Assembly (NCBI GenBank): GCA_026874595.1
Contig: CM049318.1
Coordinates: 28,486,956-28,550,955 of the forward strand
Origin: Sipunculus nudus
Lineage: Eukaryota; Annelida; Sipuncula; Golfingiida; Sipunculidae
DNA length: 64,000 bases
Direction: 5' to 3'
Shown: piece after piece, positions 1-11,175 of the stretch
Position numbering within the stretch: position 1 is the first letter of the stretch
Layout: the number at the start of each line of letters is the position of its first letter
Translations under genes and position numbers: made by a program
The notes under the pieces: generated by a model
The model's input: the letters and a program-made list of their open reading frames with translations, nothing else
What the model was told of the DNA's origin: nothing
Database searches by the model: none

Positions 1-5
1 TGTAC

Positions 6-82
6 CTGGCTTTGCGAGTTACTGGGGAGTCTGTCTTCACACGCATCCCTTTCATTACTGGCATTGCACATGATGCGATCGG
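6..82 (-). CDS. NDUFS1: NDUFS1 coding exon 4 (last exon in the window)
   Basis: Acceptor TTTCAG after 83. It encodes [20 protein letters not shown] and ends RKA plus two bases. The CAMPVMKG block holds the fourth 2Fe-2S ligand. A GTAC donor at 5-2 suggests the exon ends at 6, in phase 2, but the next exon is off the edge. Confidence 0.9.
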
Positions 83-2838
83 CTGAAATATGGTTACAAC
101 ATATTTTAAAGTTAAATGAAAACCCTACCAAATGAAACTTAAGCAATTATCAAATTGGAGATTTGTGAAAGTATGTTAATAGTATAACTGTGACTCTTGA
201 GCTACCACTAGATAAATGTGATCACATCTTTTGCAAGGTTAATGGTATATTTACACATCTCATAACTTAACACACTGTCTTCCAACTCTTGAACTACCAT
301 TAAGAATAATGTCTAAAATATTACACTTATATATTACTGAGATTATAAAGTGTATTCTAACTCTGTGAAAACTAACTGGTATAAGAATTTCTTTCACACA
401 TTTAATACTAATTTTTTAAATGTGCCAAAAAAAAATCCACTATTTTCTTACATTTGTTGTACAAAACACTCAGTGACTCACAAAGATACTTTTTGTCACA
501 GCTAGAAATGTAAACCTTGATACAAAAACCTACCTTTGGTGACCGTTCTACCTCCACCAAACACATGCGGCAGTTGCCAGCGATTGACAGTCTGTCATGG
601 TAACAAAAACGTGGGATTTCTACTCCTGCAGCAGCACATGCCTGTAGAAACAGCAATATATACATCATTCATGTAGATATGTATCTTGTTCTTCTTAAAA
701 AAATCAACTATTAAAAGATCATTCTTGACTTGTAGTGAGAATTCAACATACCTATCAAAGGTGCCTTATTCTATTTAACTTCACCAGAAAACCATGTATC
801 TGATATATTTGCTGTGACTTCACAACTTGTATGCTAAAACCAGAACCGGGTGTACGACAGGATTATTGGCATTTACCATAAACTTCTCCATTTGAATGAC
901 CATTTCGTCATTTTCAAACCAGATTAATATTGTGCTTGTGAAAACAACAAGCTGTGTAGGACAAAACAGGCATTTTTGACAACGCATTACTCAGTCAGTT
1001 TACAACTTTCATACCATTAGGACAGGTAGATTTGATGTCCACATACCCCTTTTCATGTGTTGTGAGTGCAGAACATTAGATTATATTCTTGTCGCGAGTG
1101 CAACACACTCATGGGAGGCTCTTTAAGCAACACTAAAAAATATGATGTTTCAAGGAACTTTGTGACAAAAAATATAGTACTCTTAAAAGGTTGAGACAGA
1201 AATATGTGAAATTAGGCCAATTTTTAAACAAGAATTTGCTCCCAATCTTCAAATAAAGTATCTGAACAATACAAAGAACAAAATAATTTGCACACAGAAT
1301 CATTTCTTTTAAGGGATCAGGTTAAGAGCACAGACAGACAGCATTAATGAATATTTGGAATCTATCCACAAAAGAAACAGAAGTGCCTGTAATGTAGAAA
1401 ATATTTTTCGTAAGGGTTTATTTCCAGGTTATATTCATGTAAAACATTAATATGTAAAATTCAATAATGATGGAAACTGGATATAAAAGAATGTAATCTG
1501 TAATATTTTGCAAAAAATAATTATAAATTCTATACTGACACCAGTTTGTCAGCCACAGTAACAGTAATTTCCCTGCTGACACCTGAATTTACAACTAATT
1601 TAACAGGAATAAATGACTCACAATATGAGCAGAAATGGTAAAGTTTAATAATCTGATTCCTTATATATCTAAATTTTATATTTGTAATTTATTAAAGCTT
1701 ATAAATAATAAATTGTTATCTTTATTCAATCCAATTAATCTTGCTCCTTCACTCAATATCTTTACTGATACACTTAATAAATAATGTGGAGCTAAAAATA
1801 ACCTGCATCATGACACAAGGAAAATGGCTGCCACATTATTTTTCAATCGTCCGTATTGTATCAGTTATGTTTATATGATGAGACTGACCTGAAGAACAGT
1901 GGTGCCTGGTTCTACCTGTACAGGTTTGTCATCTACAAACAGCTCAACCAGCTCAGGGGCTGAGGAACTGTTGGTTCTCTCTACAAGAGAAAAATATCTT
2001 ATAATTTAATGACTGAAAACCATTTGTACAAGCTAACAGTTAAAGGATCTTTTAGCCCTCTCTACAAGGATACAAAAAGTCACAATATTACCTGAAAACA
2101 TTTCTATCAGCTCATAGTTTATAGAACTGTTAGGTAAGGCTGAAATTGTTGGTATGATCAGACTATAAACACCCGCCCCTTTTTTCTTTCCTCTTTATCA
2201 GTGAACATTAACAGCCTTCAAAATTAACATTTAACAAGCTCAGGGGCTTATAGTATGTTATATGATTGACATCTCTAACTGTAAACACTGGTAATCTCAA
2301 CCACTGCAAATGTTTCTTGCATTTAAGTTAAATGTTCACTATCATTTCCAATTTCACATATCGAGATTATCATAAGATGTACTGCTTGACAAATACAAAT
2401 ATTCTGACCAAGTCATCAGCTTTAAGCAATAGGAAAGGAGAACAAAATTAGCAATTTTTATTCTCATGATCTCATCTAAATGGATTTACACTGCAGCTGT
2501 TTGACTGATAGAAAAATATTTCAACCATAAATTTAACATTTATGCCCAACTGGCAAAACATGACCTGCAGGTTTATTGCGGAGTTCAATATCTCGTCCAC
2601 TGTAGCTCTCTCTTCATCATCATAAGAAGTAAATATTATACAGATTTACATCCTCACTATATTTATTTATGGTCTACTATCATTCACATTTTGGTGAATT
2701 TTCCCCGTATGCAAAATCTGAACAATAACAAGTTTTGGATACTGATGCAGCAAGGTAATTTCTAAAGAACTTACTTGCTAACTGTGTCAGCCCCTGGCTG
2801 CGGCTGACAATCTGCCGCAATGGCCACAAGCGAAGCAT
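6..2838 (-). CDS. NDUFS1: NADH:ubiquinone oxidoreductase 75 kDa subunit, N-terminal part (partial gene, continues past the left edge)
   Basis: Four coding exons join in frame on the minus strand: 2838-2775, 1980-1889, 641-534 and 82-6, giving about the first 114 residues. NDUFS1 is the largest core subunit of the mitochondrial complex I electron-input (N) module and passes electrons along Fe-S clusters. Residues 1-22 begin [16 protein letters not shown], Arg-rich and without acidic residues, as expected of a mitochondrial presequence. The 2Fe-2S ferredoxin-like domain follows: [20 protein letters not shown], then [15 protein letters not shown] and SCAMPVMKG. The four cluster ligands are predicted at Cys65, Cys76, Cys79 and Cys93. 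All junctions have GT/AG sites and matching phases (1, 0, 0). The 4Fe-4S and molybdopterin-like domains lie outside the window. Identification is by recognising the family sequence; no search was run. Confidence 0.96.
534..641 (-). CDS. NDUFS1: NDUFS1 coding exon 3 (2Fe-2S cluster ligands)
   Basis: 108 bp, exactly 36 codons, acceptor TTTCTACAG, donor GTAGGT. It carries three of the four predicted 2Fe-2S ligands, in FCYH and GNCRMC, and matches the conserved IPRFCYH(D/E)RLS(I/V)[10 protein letters not shown] block of the family. Confidence 0.97.
1889..1980 (-). CDS. NDUFS1: NDUFS1 coding exon 2 (start of 2Fe-2S domain)
   Basis: 92 bp, acceptor TTGTAG, donor GTCAGT. It encodes the end of the presequence and the first beta strands of the ferredoxin fold ([20 protein letters not shown]), ending in phase 0 at LQ. 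Confidence 0.95.
2775..2838 (-). CDS. NDUFS1: NDUFS1 coding exon 1 (start codon, presequence)
   Basis: Encodes the first 21 residues plus one base of codon 22. The exon begins at 2848 after a TTATTATTGCAG acceptor, so at least one 5' non-coding exon lies upstream. An ATG at 2848 opens a two-codon frame (ATG AAC TGA) that ends one base before the real ATG at 2838. The donor is GTAAGT at 2774. Confidence 0.93.
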
Positions 2839-3344
2839 TTCAGTTCATCTGCAATAATAAATAGTTTACTGTAAAGGCTTAAGAATATTTATCAATTTAC
2901 ATATTATTAATATTTATATTCCTATGCTGAGTCTTTGTTTTGATGAATCTGTGTTTTTAATTTTTTGTAGCAAAAACTGTGAAGAAAATAAACAATTTGA
3001 TACAGTATGGATACTGAAAAAGAATCTCAAATTACAAATGTATAAGTATTAAAAATCTTGACATACAATGGTCACAATACAGCCAAATAAATCAAAATGT
3101 TACAAATCACTGTCTAGCATCCCTAATTTTACTAATGTTATGAGCACTAGGGAAAAATGAAGATTTTATCAGTTACAAATCCTGTGAAACTGTCTAACAG
3201 GTTGAAAGTACACGTTTGTTTCAAATAAGCTGCAATAGTATTGTGAACATGGGAATATTTTTTTTATCAAATGCATAAAAGTTATGTAATACAGCATTTT
3301 TAAACATTTTAACTTATTTTATCATGAAACAAATTTTTGTGACT

Positions 3345-3367
3345 CCCCCCCCCCCCCCCCCCCCCCC
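3345..3367. repeat. Poly-C tract (23 C)
   Basis: Uninterrupted run of 23 C; G on the minus strand. One of several homopolymer G/C tracts in the window. Confidence 0.95.
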
Positions 3368-3862
3368 GTGGACAGTCAGAACTTGACACATTAACACCTG
3401 AAGGAGCAATTTGCCAAATACAGACACATTATACAAAGGGTTCTGGTTGGGGCAATATGGTAGGTAACTGTTTATGTGGCTAAAACATATTATGTAATCA
3501 GCACAACTGACCATCCTTATGATCACAATGAAGTGCATTATGTAATCAGTGAAGCTCAATACTTTCTTTGCAGCTGATGTCCAGAGGCCAGCACTGAACA
3601 CTACTCAAGCAATAAGGGTAAGTCACACACCTGGGGTTAACTGGATGGCTAAGTGAGTCAAATATTGAGTGACTTTTTAAAATTTTGAAATTAAGCAGAT
3701 TTGCTTTAGCAGGTTTTGTAAAGAAATATAAGACCCATTGCCACATCACCTTGCAATCAGTTAAATAATAATTACAGATCCCACATTTTATCTATTGCTG
3801 TTCTAAATACAATATAATCTATATGGCTGTTGTATATATTATATATACATATATATGTGTTT

Positions 3863-3865
<3 letters not shown>

Positions 3866-3916
<51 letters not shown>
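3866..3916. repeat. (TA)n microsatellite
   Basis: Long, nearly pure alternating TA tract, flanked by further ATATAC/ATACAT variants. Confidence 0.9.
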
Positions 3917-3923
<7 letters not shown>

Positions 3924-4991
3924 CATACATAGAAGGGTTATAGAGGAGCTATAGACTAACTTAAAGTCATTTTTCTAGCAAAAGGACTTATCAAACTCAC
4001 ATATTAATGTTACTGAAGCATGTCTTGGATTTAATTTTTATTCAATGTGCTGGCACTCTGAGATTTTGGTCACTTAAGATTCAGTTAATTTTATCCATGC
4101 ATATATCTGTTAATAAAAGATCTATTCACATATCCTCAATGGTTCTCAAAGTTATGCACCCACATTAAATTTATTTTATTGCTGCAGAGACGCTGCTGTA
4201 AATATCTATCCTGATTTTCACTAAAACCAAAGTCTTACTTTTATTATTTTAAATTAATCAAAGAGTAAAGTTAAACAGGGATGTGCCCACGCCGGGCTGA
4301 TGTGCCTGACAGTCTTTCCAGCTGCCTGGCACATGACTGGAAAGTGTCAATGCCCGCCCGGCAGTAATATTTTTAAATTGTTTAAGCCATGAACAAAAAT
4401 ACACGCGTGTAAGCTTATCTCGCAGTGTTTTACCGGTATTACAATTAGTGACCCCTGTCGGATATATCTAAGTGCATGTCTGCCACACTAGATGACATCC
4501 AGTGGCTACCAAAATGAATATTTAATAGAAGGTACTCTTTCTAAATGTGCCGTATTAAGTGAATTTTGATGAATAAAATTTGGTACAAAAGAAGTGAATG
4601 TAGCTACTATGTTAGTGCCACCTTGTATCTGTATATAAGACTAATGCTGATATCAGCTTCTATGAAATCACATGACGGGCCAAATGATGTTGCTATAATT
4701 GATGATCGACGTAAATATTTGAATACATTTGTAAGGTCACAGTTCCTAATGAGGCCAAACTGCTGTAGAAAAGTGGAATGTGATGTTTGGTATCAGGTAT
4801 TAAGCGCGAAAAACTGAATACGGTCCTTTCTTATACCCATATTATATGGAAGTATTCAACGGCGTTTTAACTTTTACAATCAAATTTGCTCTCAGTGGCG
4901 GCACAGCTGTCGGCATATTGGAAATTAATAATTTTTTTAGTATTACTAATGATTTATTCATCCAGCTGAAATATCACGAATCACATCTATA

Positions 4992-7180
4992 AACAAGGGA
5001 CCCATGGGTCACAACGCTCAGCTGAATTTTGGAAAATATTAGTAACTGCTAAATATATTTATTTCTTTTGGTTTTTCATGTATATTATCATTAGAAAAGC
5101 TATGAGAAAATGGCCCTGCTAAAATGAAACTCTGTAAATTATAGAATAATGGACATGAGCTAAACCATTTAGTGATGCACCAAGGGAACAAATAGGCCTA
5201 TGGTAAGTGTTATATAAAAGTAACATTTCATAAACAAATAATGTGTGAAGGTAATTAAGTTTTCAAAAGTTAAATATATGGCCATATGAGTTAAAAATTA
5301 ATCAAACCAAGTTTGACCAATATTCCTAATTTTAATACTAAGTTAACAGTGTTATTCATACCTAGGCCCTGCCAACTTTAAGGGATATGAATGAAATGCT
5401 ACAAAGTATTTATATCTTCTTAAATCTTGTCAGTTAGCACTTACATTAGATCCTAATATTTTATCACATTTGAATATTATGATTAAATTCCTGAATTTTT
5501 TTTCTTTAAAACAATCAAAATTGTCCAAGTCTCATTTAAAGAGAATTTATTTTACATTAAAATTATAAGATTCATCTTGTTTATTAGTCCTGTGTATTGA
5601 AGGGGTGGGTGGGGGGAGGGGTCTCCGTTGTTACTGCTTGTTGCTGAAAAAAATGTTAATTTTAAGATTCATCTAGTTCATAGTACAGGTCTGTCAACAG
5701 AATGGGGGGGGGGGGGGGGGGGGGGCAGGGGTTGCAAGAGAAAAAGTCTCCCTGTGGTATGGTATTAACTGCAGACAGCCTGATCAAACTTAGCTCAGTG
5801 GAGAGAGCTGCACTGAATGACCTACAGTCACCAAAGTGGACTGCTTGACAATGAAAGGGAATACAACAAGAGCCTCCAAAATAAATTCAATTACTAGCCT
5901 AATTTTGCAGCTTTTATTTTCAAATTTCAGATTTTAACAGATTAAATCGTTATGTGCACATGCTGTGAAAATTAAATCCACAGTACTTACAGGAAAAAAA
6001 CGTGCCGTGGGCAAAGTTTAAGTTGGGCAAAATTTAAGGTACCAATTTTTTTTGCTAATATTTTAAACAATTTAAAAGATTTTGATCTAATTTTGGATAT
6101 ACAATTTAATTTTGATTAATTTAAGTTATATTACTGGAAAAAAAGTCCTTAGCTTTAACATGTTTTGTGTTAAGCGTTCAAATATCTTTTCTGATTTTTT
6201 ACAAAATGCATTATGTTTGAGCCTATAACTTTTTTAAATTATATAATACAGACCTTATTTCTGGCATGTATATAGGAACTATATAGAGGAATATTTATGG
6301 AAAATATGCGGGAAAAAGATGAGTGGTTTTGATATTAGGCAGTTCTGAAGTGTGAAAATATGTTTTTAATAAAAAATTGAGGTTTTTTCCTTAATTTCTC
6401 AAAGGGACAAAGTCGCAAACACCCAGTTTTCAGCTTTGTAGGAGATCTTTGGGACATCTAACATTATGCCAATAGCCTGGGGAGCATAGAGATATGCACT
6501 TAATGACCTACAGTCACCAAAGTGGACTGCTTGACAATGCAAGGGAATACAACAAGAGCCTCCAAAAAAATTCAATAACTAGCCTAATTTTGCAGCTTTT
6601 ATTTTCAAATTTCAGATTTAAACAGATTAAATCCTTATGTGTACATGCTGTGAAAATTAAATCCACAGTACTTACAGGAAAAAAAAAGTGCCGTGGCCAA
6701 AGTTGGGCAAAATTTAAGGTACCAATTTTATATTTTTGCCAATATTTTTAAAAAATATAACAGATTTTGATCTAAGTTTTGGTATAAATTAAATTTTGAT
6801 TAATTAAAATTGTATTACTGAAAAAAAGTCCCTACCTTTAACACTTTTGGTCTTAAGTGACCAAATATCTTTCCTCATTTTTTTTACAAAGTCCATTATG
6901 TTTGGGCCCATAACTTTTTAAAATTAAATAATACTGACTTAATTTCTGGCATGTACATAGGAACTATATAGAGGAATATTTATGGTAAATATGAAGAAAA
7001 CCAGATGAGTGGTTTTGATATTAGGCAGTCCTGAAGTGTGAAAATAAATTTATAATAAAAAATTGAGGTTTTTCCTTAATATCTTGAAGGAACGAAGTCC
7101 TATTGACCCAATTTTCGGCTTGGTAGGAGATTTTGGAACATCTAACTGTATGCCGAATTTCAGATTCGTAAATTCGTGCG
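4992..7180 (-). mobile_element. TTAGCTCAGCTGA-family element, copy A (reverse orientation, 5' end lost)
   Basis: Read on the minus strand it ends in the family terminus CAGCTGAGC..TGACCCATGGGTCCCTTGTT (rc of 4992-5024). The body has two tandem monomers of about 685 bp: the block ATGACCTACAGTCACC recurs near 5818 and 6503. These match the monomers of the copies at 13595 and 32801. The 5' hairpin start is not recognisable at the 7.18 kb end. Confidence 0.6.
5704..5725. repeat. Poly-G tract (22 G)
   Basis: Uninterrupted G run inside the reversed repeat at 4992-7180. Confidence 0.95.
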
Positions 7181-7791
7181 CCCGCCCCCCCCCATTTCAC
7201 ATGCATGGCCCACCTGCCCGGCACTCAAAATTATTCTGAGCACATCCCTGGTTAAATAATGGTGTTTAATGAGTATCAATCTGCACAATCTGTGAAAAGA
7301 TTCATGATAAAATATATTTTAAACAGGCAAACCTAGGCTTGCCTATGGCCATAATGACTAGTGATGCGCCTCTGGAATGCTACATTATGATCAAGAACAT
7401 GTCATTATTATGTAAAATTTTACACAATCAACAAATAATCCACTTGTGCAAATGGTCAAAATACAAAAGAATTTCTTAGACCTGGTTATGGCAACTTATG
7501 CATCACTGTTTATGGATTTCCTTGTGAATACATCACATTTAGGAATGTAAGGAGGCAAGTTTTGACAGTCAGTTGTGTTGAGCCTTCACATTTCAGTCAG
7601 TCACATCAACACAGCATGTATAACCTTGACCTTCACTGACAGCCGTGTCGTTAGGCAAAATTTCAGTGCACAGTCATGACAATCTGTTACATCAATGGCA
7701 TATTATTGAAGCAGACATTTCTTAGACATGTGGCACAATCCATATCAATTACACAAAACCATATGTTCATGAAAAACGCCCCATAACTCAC

Positions 7792-7915
7792 CCAAGTCGG
7801 TTGTGTCCGCTGTTGACCCACGGAGTTCACTGTCAAACGGCACTGTGGGATATGCCTCCAAGTTCCGGTAGTTTGCCGGTTGGGAGGCAGATGTCAGGCT
7901 TGTATAGTTGCTCCT
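7792..7915 (-). other. Candidate upstream exon of NDUFS1 or of an unrecognised transcript
   Basis: A 124-bp GC-richer block on the minus strand lies between a TCTAG acceptor-like site and a strong GTGAGT donor at 7791. One frame stays open throughout and contains PANYRNLEAYPTVPFDSELR, which I do not recognise. Joined to the NDUFS1 start-codon exon at 2848 it would most simply be a 5' UTR exon. It could instead belong to an unknown gene. Confidence 0.35.
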
Positions 7916-8480
7916 CTAGATATAGATTATGTGTCAGCACGCTCTTTACCTTGCAGGGATCTCTTTAAATATATGCACACATTACCTCATAAATGTTATC
8001 ATTGATATTTGTCTTGATTTTCATTTGATTAAAGATTCTAATATAGTATTTATGGTACATGTTAAGTCTTTGCGGTAACATTGGTACAGCTTAAAATTTG
8101 GACGTTGAAAGTCAAAGTCACGGGGGAACAGAAGGTGAGAAATTATCCATGTGGGTTGAAAGTTTTTTTTTTTTTTTTTGTTACAGCCCATATATTTCAC
8201 ACGATGTAATGTAACAGAAAATAAACAAGCTGAGGATTAAAAACATGTAATTAGCAGACTTCCATTTTATATGTCTCACCAGTGAACTTTAACTGAAAGA
8301 TTACAAAAAAATACAAATTCTTTTAAATATAAACTATTTCAGAATATAATAAAAGATCCTTTATTGCGTATAAGAAAAATGCTTAATATTACGACGCACC
8401 CTTTAATTTTTTGCAAAAAAATGTTAACTGAGTAGGAATTTGATTATTAACTTAATTGGAAGATTTAAAATATATGAAAG

Positions 8481-8483
<3 letters not shown>

Positions 8484-8541
<58 letters not shown>
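8484..8541. repeat. (TA)n microsatellite
   Basis: Nearly pure TA dinucleotide tract of about 57 bp. Confidence 0.9.
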
Positions 8542-8542
<1 letters not shown>

Positions 8543-10789
8543 AACTTTCCAAATAACTATTTCATTAAGTTCCAGTTTAAATGAATATTTATTTTTCTAT
8601 TGTAAAACTACTGATACCGTCAATCAACAATACAGATGAACGGGGTAATGAAATTTATAACTTTCAATGTTTTATAAGTTTTTCCTGTAAATGAGCGTAA
8701 CACCGGGAAAATAAACAGATATTTCATATCAACAGAAAATTAAATTTAAAGATTCAAGACCGCAATGACAATGAAACCATGAATAATTTAGATTTATTCA
8801 GACTACTATGTGCCATACAAACCATTTTAGTTAATATAAATCAGTAGAAAACAGTCGGATATCACATATTTTATTTCGCTCTGAGCACAGCGCGAGACCT
8901 TCCGGGGACCTTCTACTCACACGCTGTGAGAAATGGAAGGATTTTTCAGGTTTGGCAAGCTGCCAAACGCCTAGTCAGTTTGCTCTGGGAAAGGTGAAAT
9001 CAACCGACACCGCGAAGAACATACCATTATGCTGGTGATACCTGCAATGTGATAGGTCTAATATTAAGCAGAGGGAATTTCACAGAGACAGAACCGCCTG
9101 GTGGCCACCTGACCGGCAACCACGGTTTCTTGCAGCGGTTAGTCACAGTGTAGGCTCTAGCGAATAGTTGACCATAGCGTAACCGCTGCTTATGGAGCGT
9201 AATATTTTGTGTACCTTCACTAACATTCTGGAACAGCAGATGGAGAATATTAATAAGAGTCTGAACAAACATTTATTTTACTGTGCAAGGCCTACGCATG
9301 GAATATTTAAATCCAAAACCTATAAATATACTTGCATCTTACAATCATGACGCTATAGTGTCTAAGTACAAATACCTAGATACTCTTATAGACTACAAAC
9401 TGAAATGGTTAGATAACACAGACGCCTTATATTTATGTAAAAAGGTTTTAAAATGTTGCATTTCCTTAGAAAACTTCTCTGCTCTGATGTACATGTATAT
9501 TGATAAGAAGGTATTTACTTCAATTTATACATAATATTATGTCAAACCAAGTTTGGTTACATCCAATATTATTTGATAGTGAAATAATTTGAGTGTTTGT
9601 AATAAAGTGAGGTTAGACTGAACGGGGAAAACTACTGAACGTATTATTACGTAAAAGACTTCGAATGTGCTTATAATAAAAAAGGTACTGAGGAAGTTTA
9701 AAAACATGACGAGAAATCAACATCCGTTGAGTGGATAAATCAGTCTGAATCAAATGGTTATGAACTTTATGACGAATACACTCAATTATGTGCAAAATAA
9801 ATCACTTCAGGGACTCTGTCATGGCTAGTGCAATACGTTTGTTCATTAAGTAGCCTCTGCCACAGGCTCCGATTGCGGAGCGCCACCGTGTGTCTGTGTA
9901 AGAGACTAGTTCATTAAGCAGGTGTAATGTATGAATATTTAATTATTTGCTAATCGTTTATCATATGCTTATTAAATTACACAGTATTCATTTTATTAAT
10001 TGTGCTATATATCATTTGTTTGACACCCATGCAAAGTCCTCATTGAGAATAAATGGTATCTTATCTTTTCTTTATATATGTCACGGTTCACCAAATCGAT
10101 GGATGCATCAAAGGTCAGTTCTGCCTGTCAGAACAAAGGCGGATGATAATGTTTAGACAACGTCCAGAAAATACATAGATGACTTATATGTATAAAACCT
10201 TTATTAAATGCATACAAGTTCCATCTTTACAATATGTCTACAAATCTAAATATATACAGAACTATTTTATATTATTCTAAAATTTCAAGATTAAAACATA
10301 AAGTAATGTTCAGTTGACAGTTTTGGTGGATTAAGCACGTCAAATTACACTCAGTACATAAAAATCAGCCAGGGTAAATTATATGCAAAACACAGGTTAT
10401 CATACAAAAAACTATAAAATGTAACTTTTTATTATTAACATTTTTATTCTAAATATAATTCAAACCCTAGAAGATAAATCTCGGATCGGGATACAAACTG
10501 GATTCGGCACAAAAGTATGTCAAGAAGATTTTATAATTGTGTTATCTATAAAACCTTTGAAAACATATAAAACTTTGAACATGCCCATATATTTATATTT
10601 TAATTAAATAAAGATTTTAAAGATAAATAAAATATCAGTATATTTCACTCAGTATACAGCATGGAAAACTGTTTATGTTGTTTTACGATTGCAGTGTATC
10701 CATGGAGGCGTAATTCAGAGAAGAAACAACTTGGGTTGTTAATTGTCCTTCATCTGAGGGACCCTATCTAGTCCCAACTCGGAGGTTTT

Positions 10790-11119
10790 ATTACTGCTGC
10801 CTGTACTCGCCGGGGGCGGAAGGGGGGTCCATTAATTAATTGTGCCCGCGGTTCGTCGTTATCACGACACCTCGTTAAAGTCAGCTAGTGGTTCAGATGC
10901 TGCATTAGATCTCCATGCCTTGGCTAATATCATATAGCACTCCAGCTGTCGGTGATTGCAATCCAACCTGGCAAATATGCAAATCAAGCGTGTCATCCAA
11001 TATCCGACCTTCGTCATCTGTTTTTTAGTCAGTACCGGTATAATTTGTGAACGATAATAGGCAAATTACGCTGCTTGACTCGAGTCCAGTTCGCGCTGGT
11101 AGAAAAAAGTGACCACATA
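10790..11119 (+). promoter_or_regulatory. CSTF1: Putative CSTF1 promoter and 5' UTR
   Basis: The stretch directly upstream of the CSTF1 start codon is richer in CpG (GCCGGGGGCGG, CCCGCGGTTCGTCG, TTCGCGCTGG) than its AT-rich surroundings. I see no convincing TATA box. The transcription start cannot be fixed from sequence alone. Confidence 0.35.
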
Positions 11120-11175
11120 ATGTCAACCAAGATTGGAGCGCGGGAACGAGAGCAGTTATACAGGCTTATAATCAG
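11120..11175 (+). CDS. CSTF1: CSTF1 exon 1 (start codon)
   Basis: Encodes [18 protein letters not shown] plus two bases of Ser19. The start is chosen because it gives the expected length and matches the family start (M..K.GL..R.QLYKLIIS). The donor AG|GTCCTT is a weak match to consensus, but only this join restores the conserved [10 protein letters not shown] across the splice. Confidence 0.9.

Larger units (their letters stand above)
83..2774 (-). other. NDUFS1: NDUFS1 introns 1-3
   Basis: Three introns (2774-1981, 1888-642, 533-83) of AT-rich sequence. I see no further exon, RNA gene or bounded repeat in them. Confidence 0.8.
2849..4275. other. Intron upstream of the NDUFS1 start codon: simple repeats only
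   Basis: AT-rich DNA upstream of the NDUFS1 start-codon exon. It holds a 23-base poly-C run (3345-3367) and a long TA dinucleotide tract around 3866-3916. No coding exon is supported. Confidence 0.6.
4276..7250. mobile_element. Probable hAT-like element with 14-bp terminal inverted repeats, interrupted by a TTAGCTCAGCTGA-family element
   Basis: The left end reads CAGGGATGTGCCCA (4276-4289). The right end reads TGAGCACATCCCTG (7237-7250), whose reverse complement is CAGGGATGTGCTCA, a 13/14 match. A CAGGG start is typical of hAT termini. GC-rich subterminal CCGGGC/GCCCGG blocks occur at both ends. The flanks share GTTAAA (left AAGTTAAA, right GTTAAATA) but are not a clean 8-bp duplication. No transposase-like frame is visible. 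Most of the interior is another repeat in minus orientation (about 4992-7180). Confidence 0.5.
7251..10790. other. Divergent intergenic region between NDUFS1 and CSTF1
   Basis: Mostly AT-rich and without conserved coding sequence. It holds a T run near 8165, a TA tract at about 8484-8541, a candidate non-coding or coding exon at 7792-7915 (listed separately), and a less AT-rich patch at about 8870-9270 that could include an NDUFS1 promoter. That last point is inference; no motif fixes it. Confidence 0.5.

Noticed and set aside
9027-9272. 81-residue minus-strand frame in the divergent intergenic region
   Set aside because: It has possible splice sites (TTCCAG, GTATCA) but no recognised domain. 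At most it could be an NDUFS1 5' UTR exon, so I left it out of the gene model.
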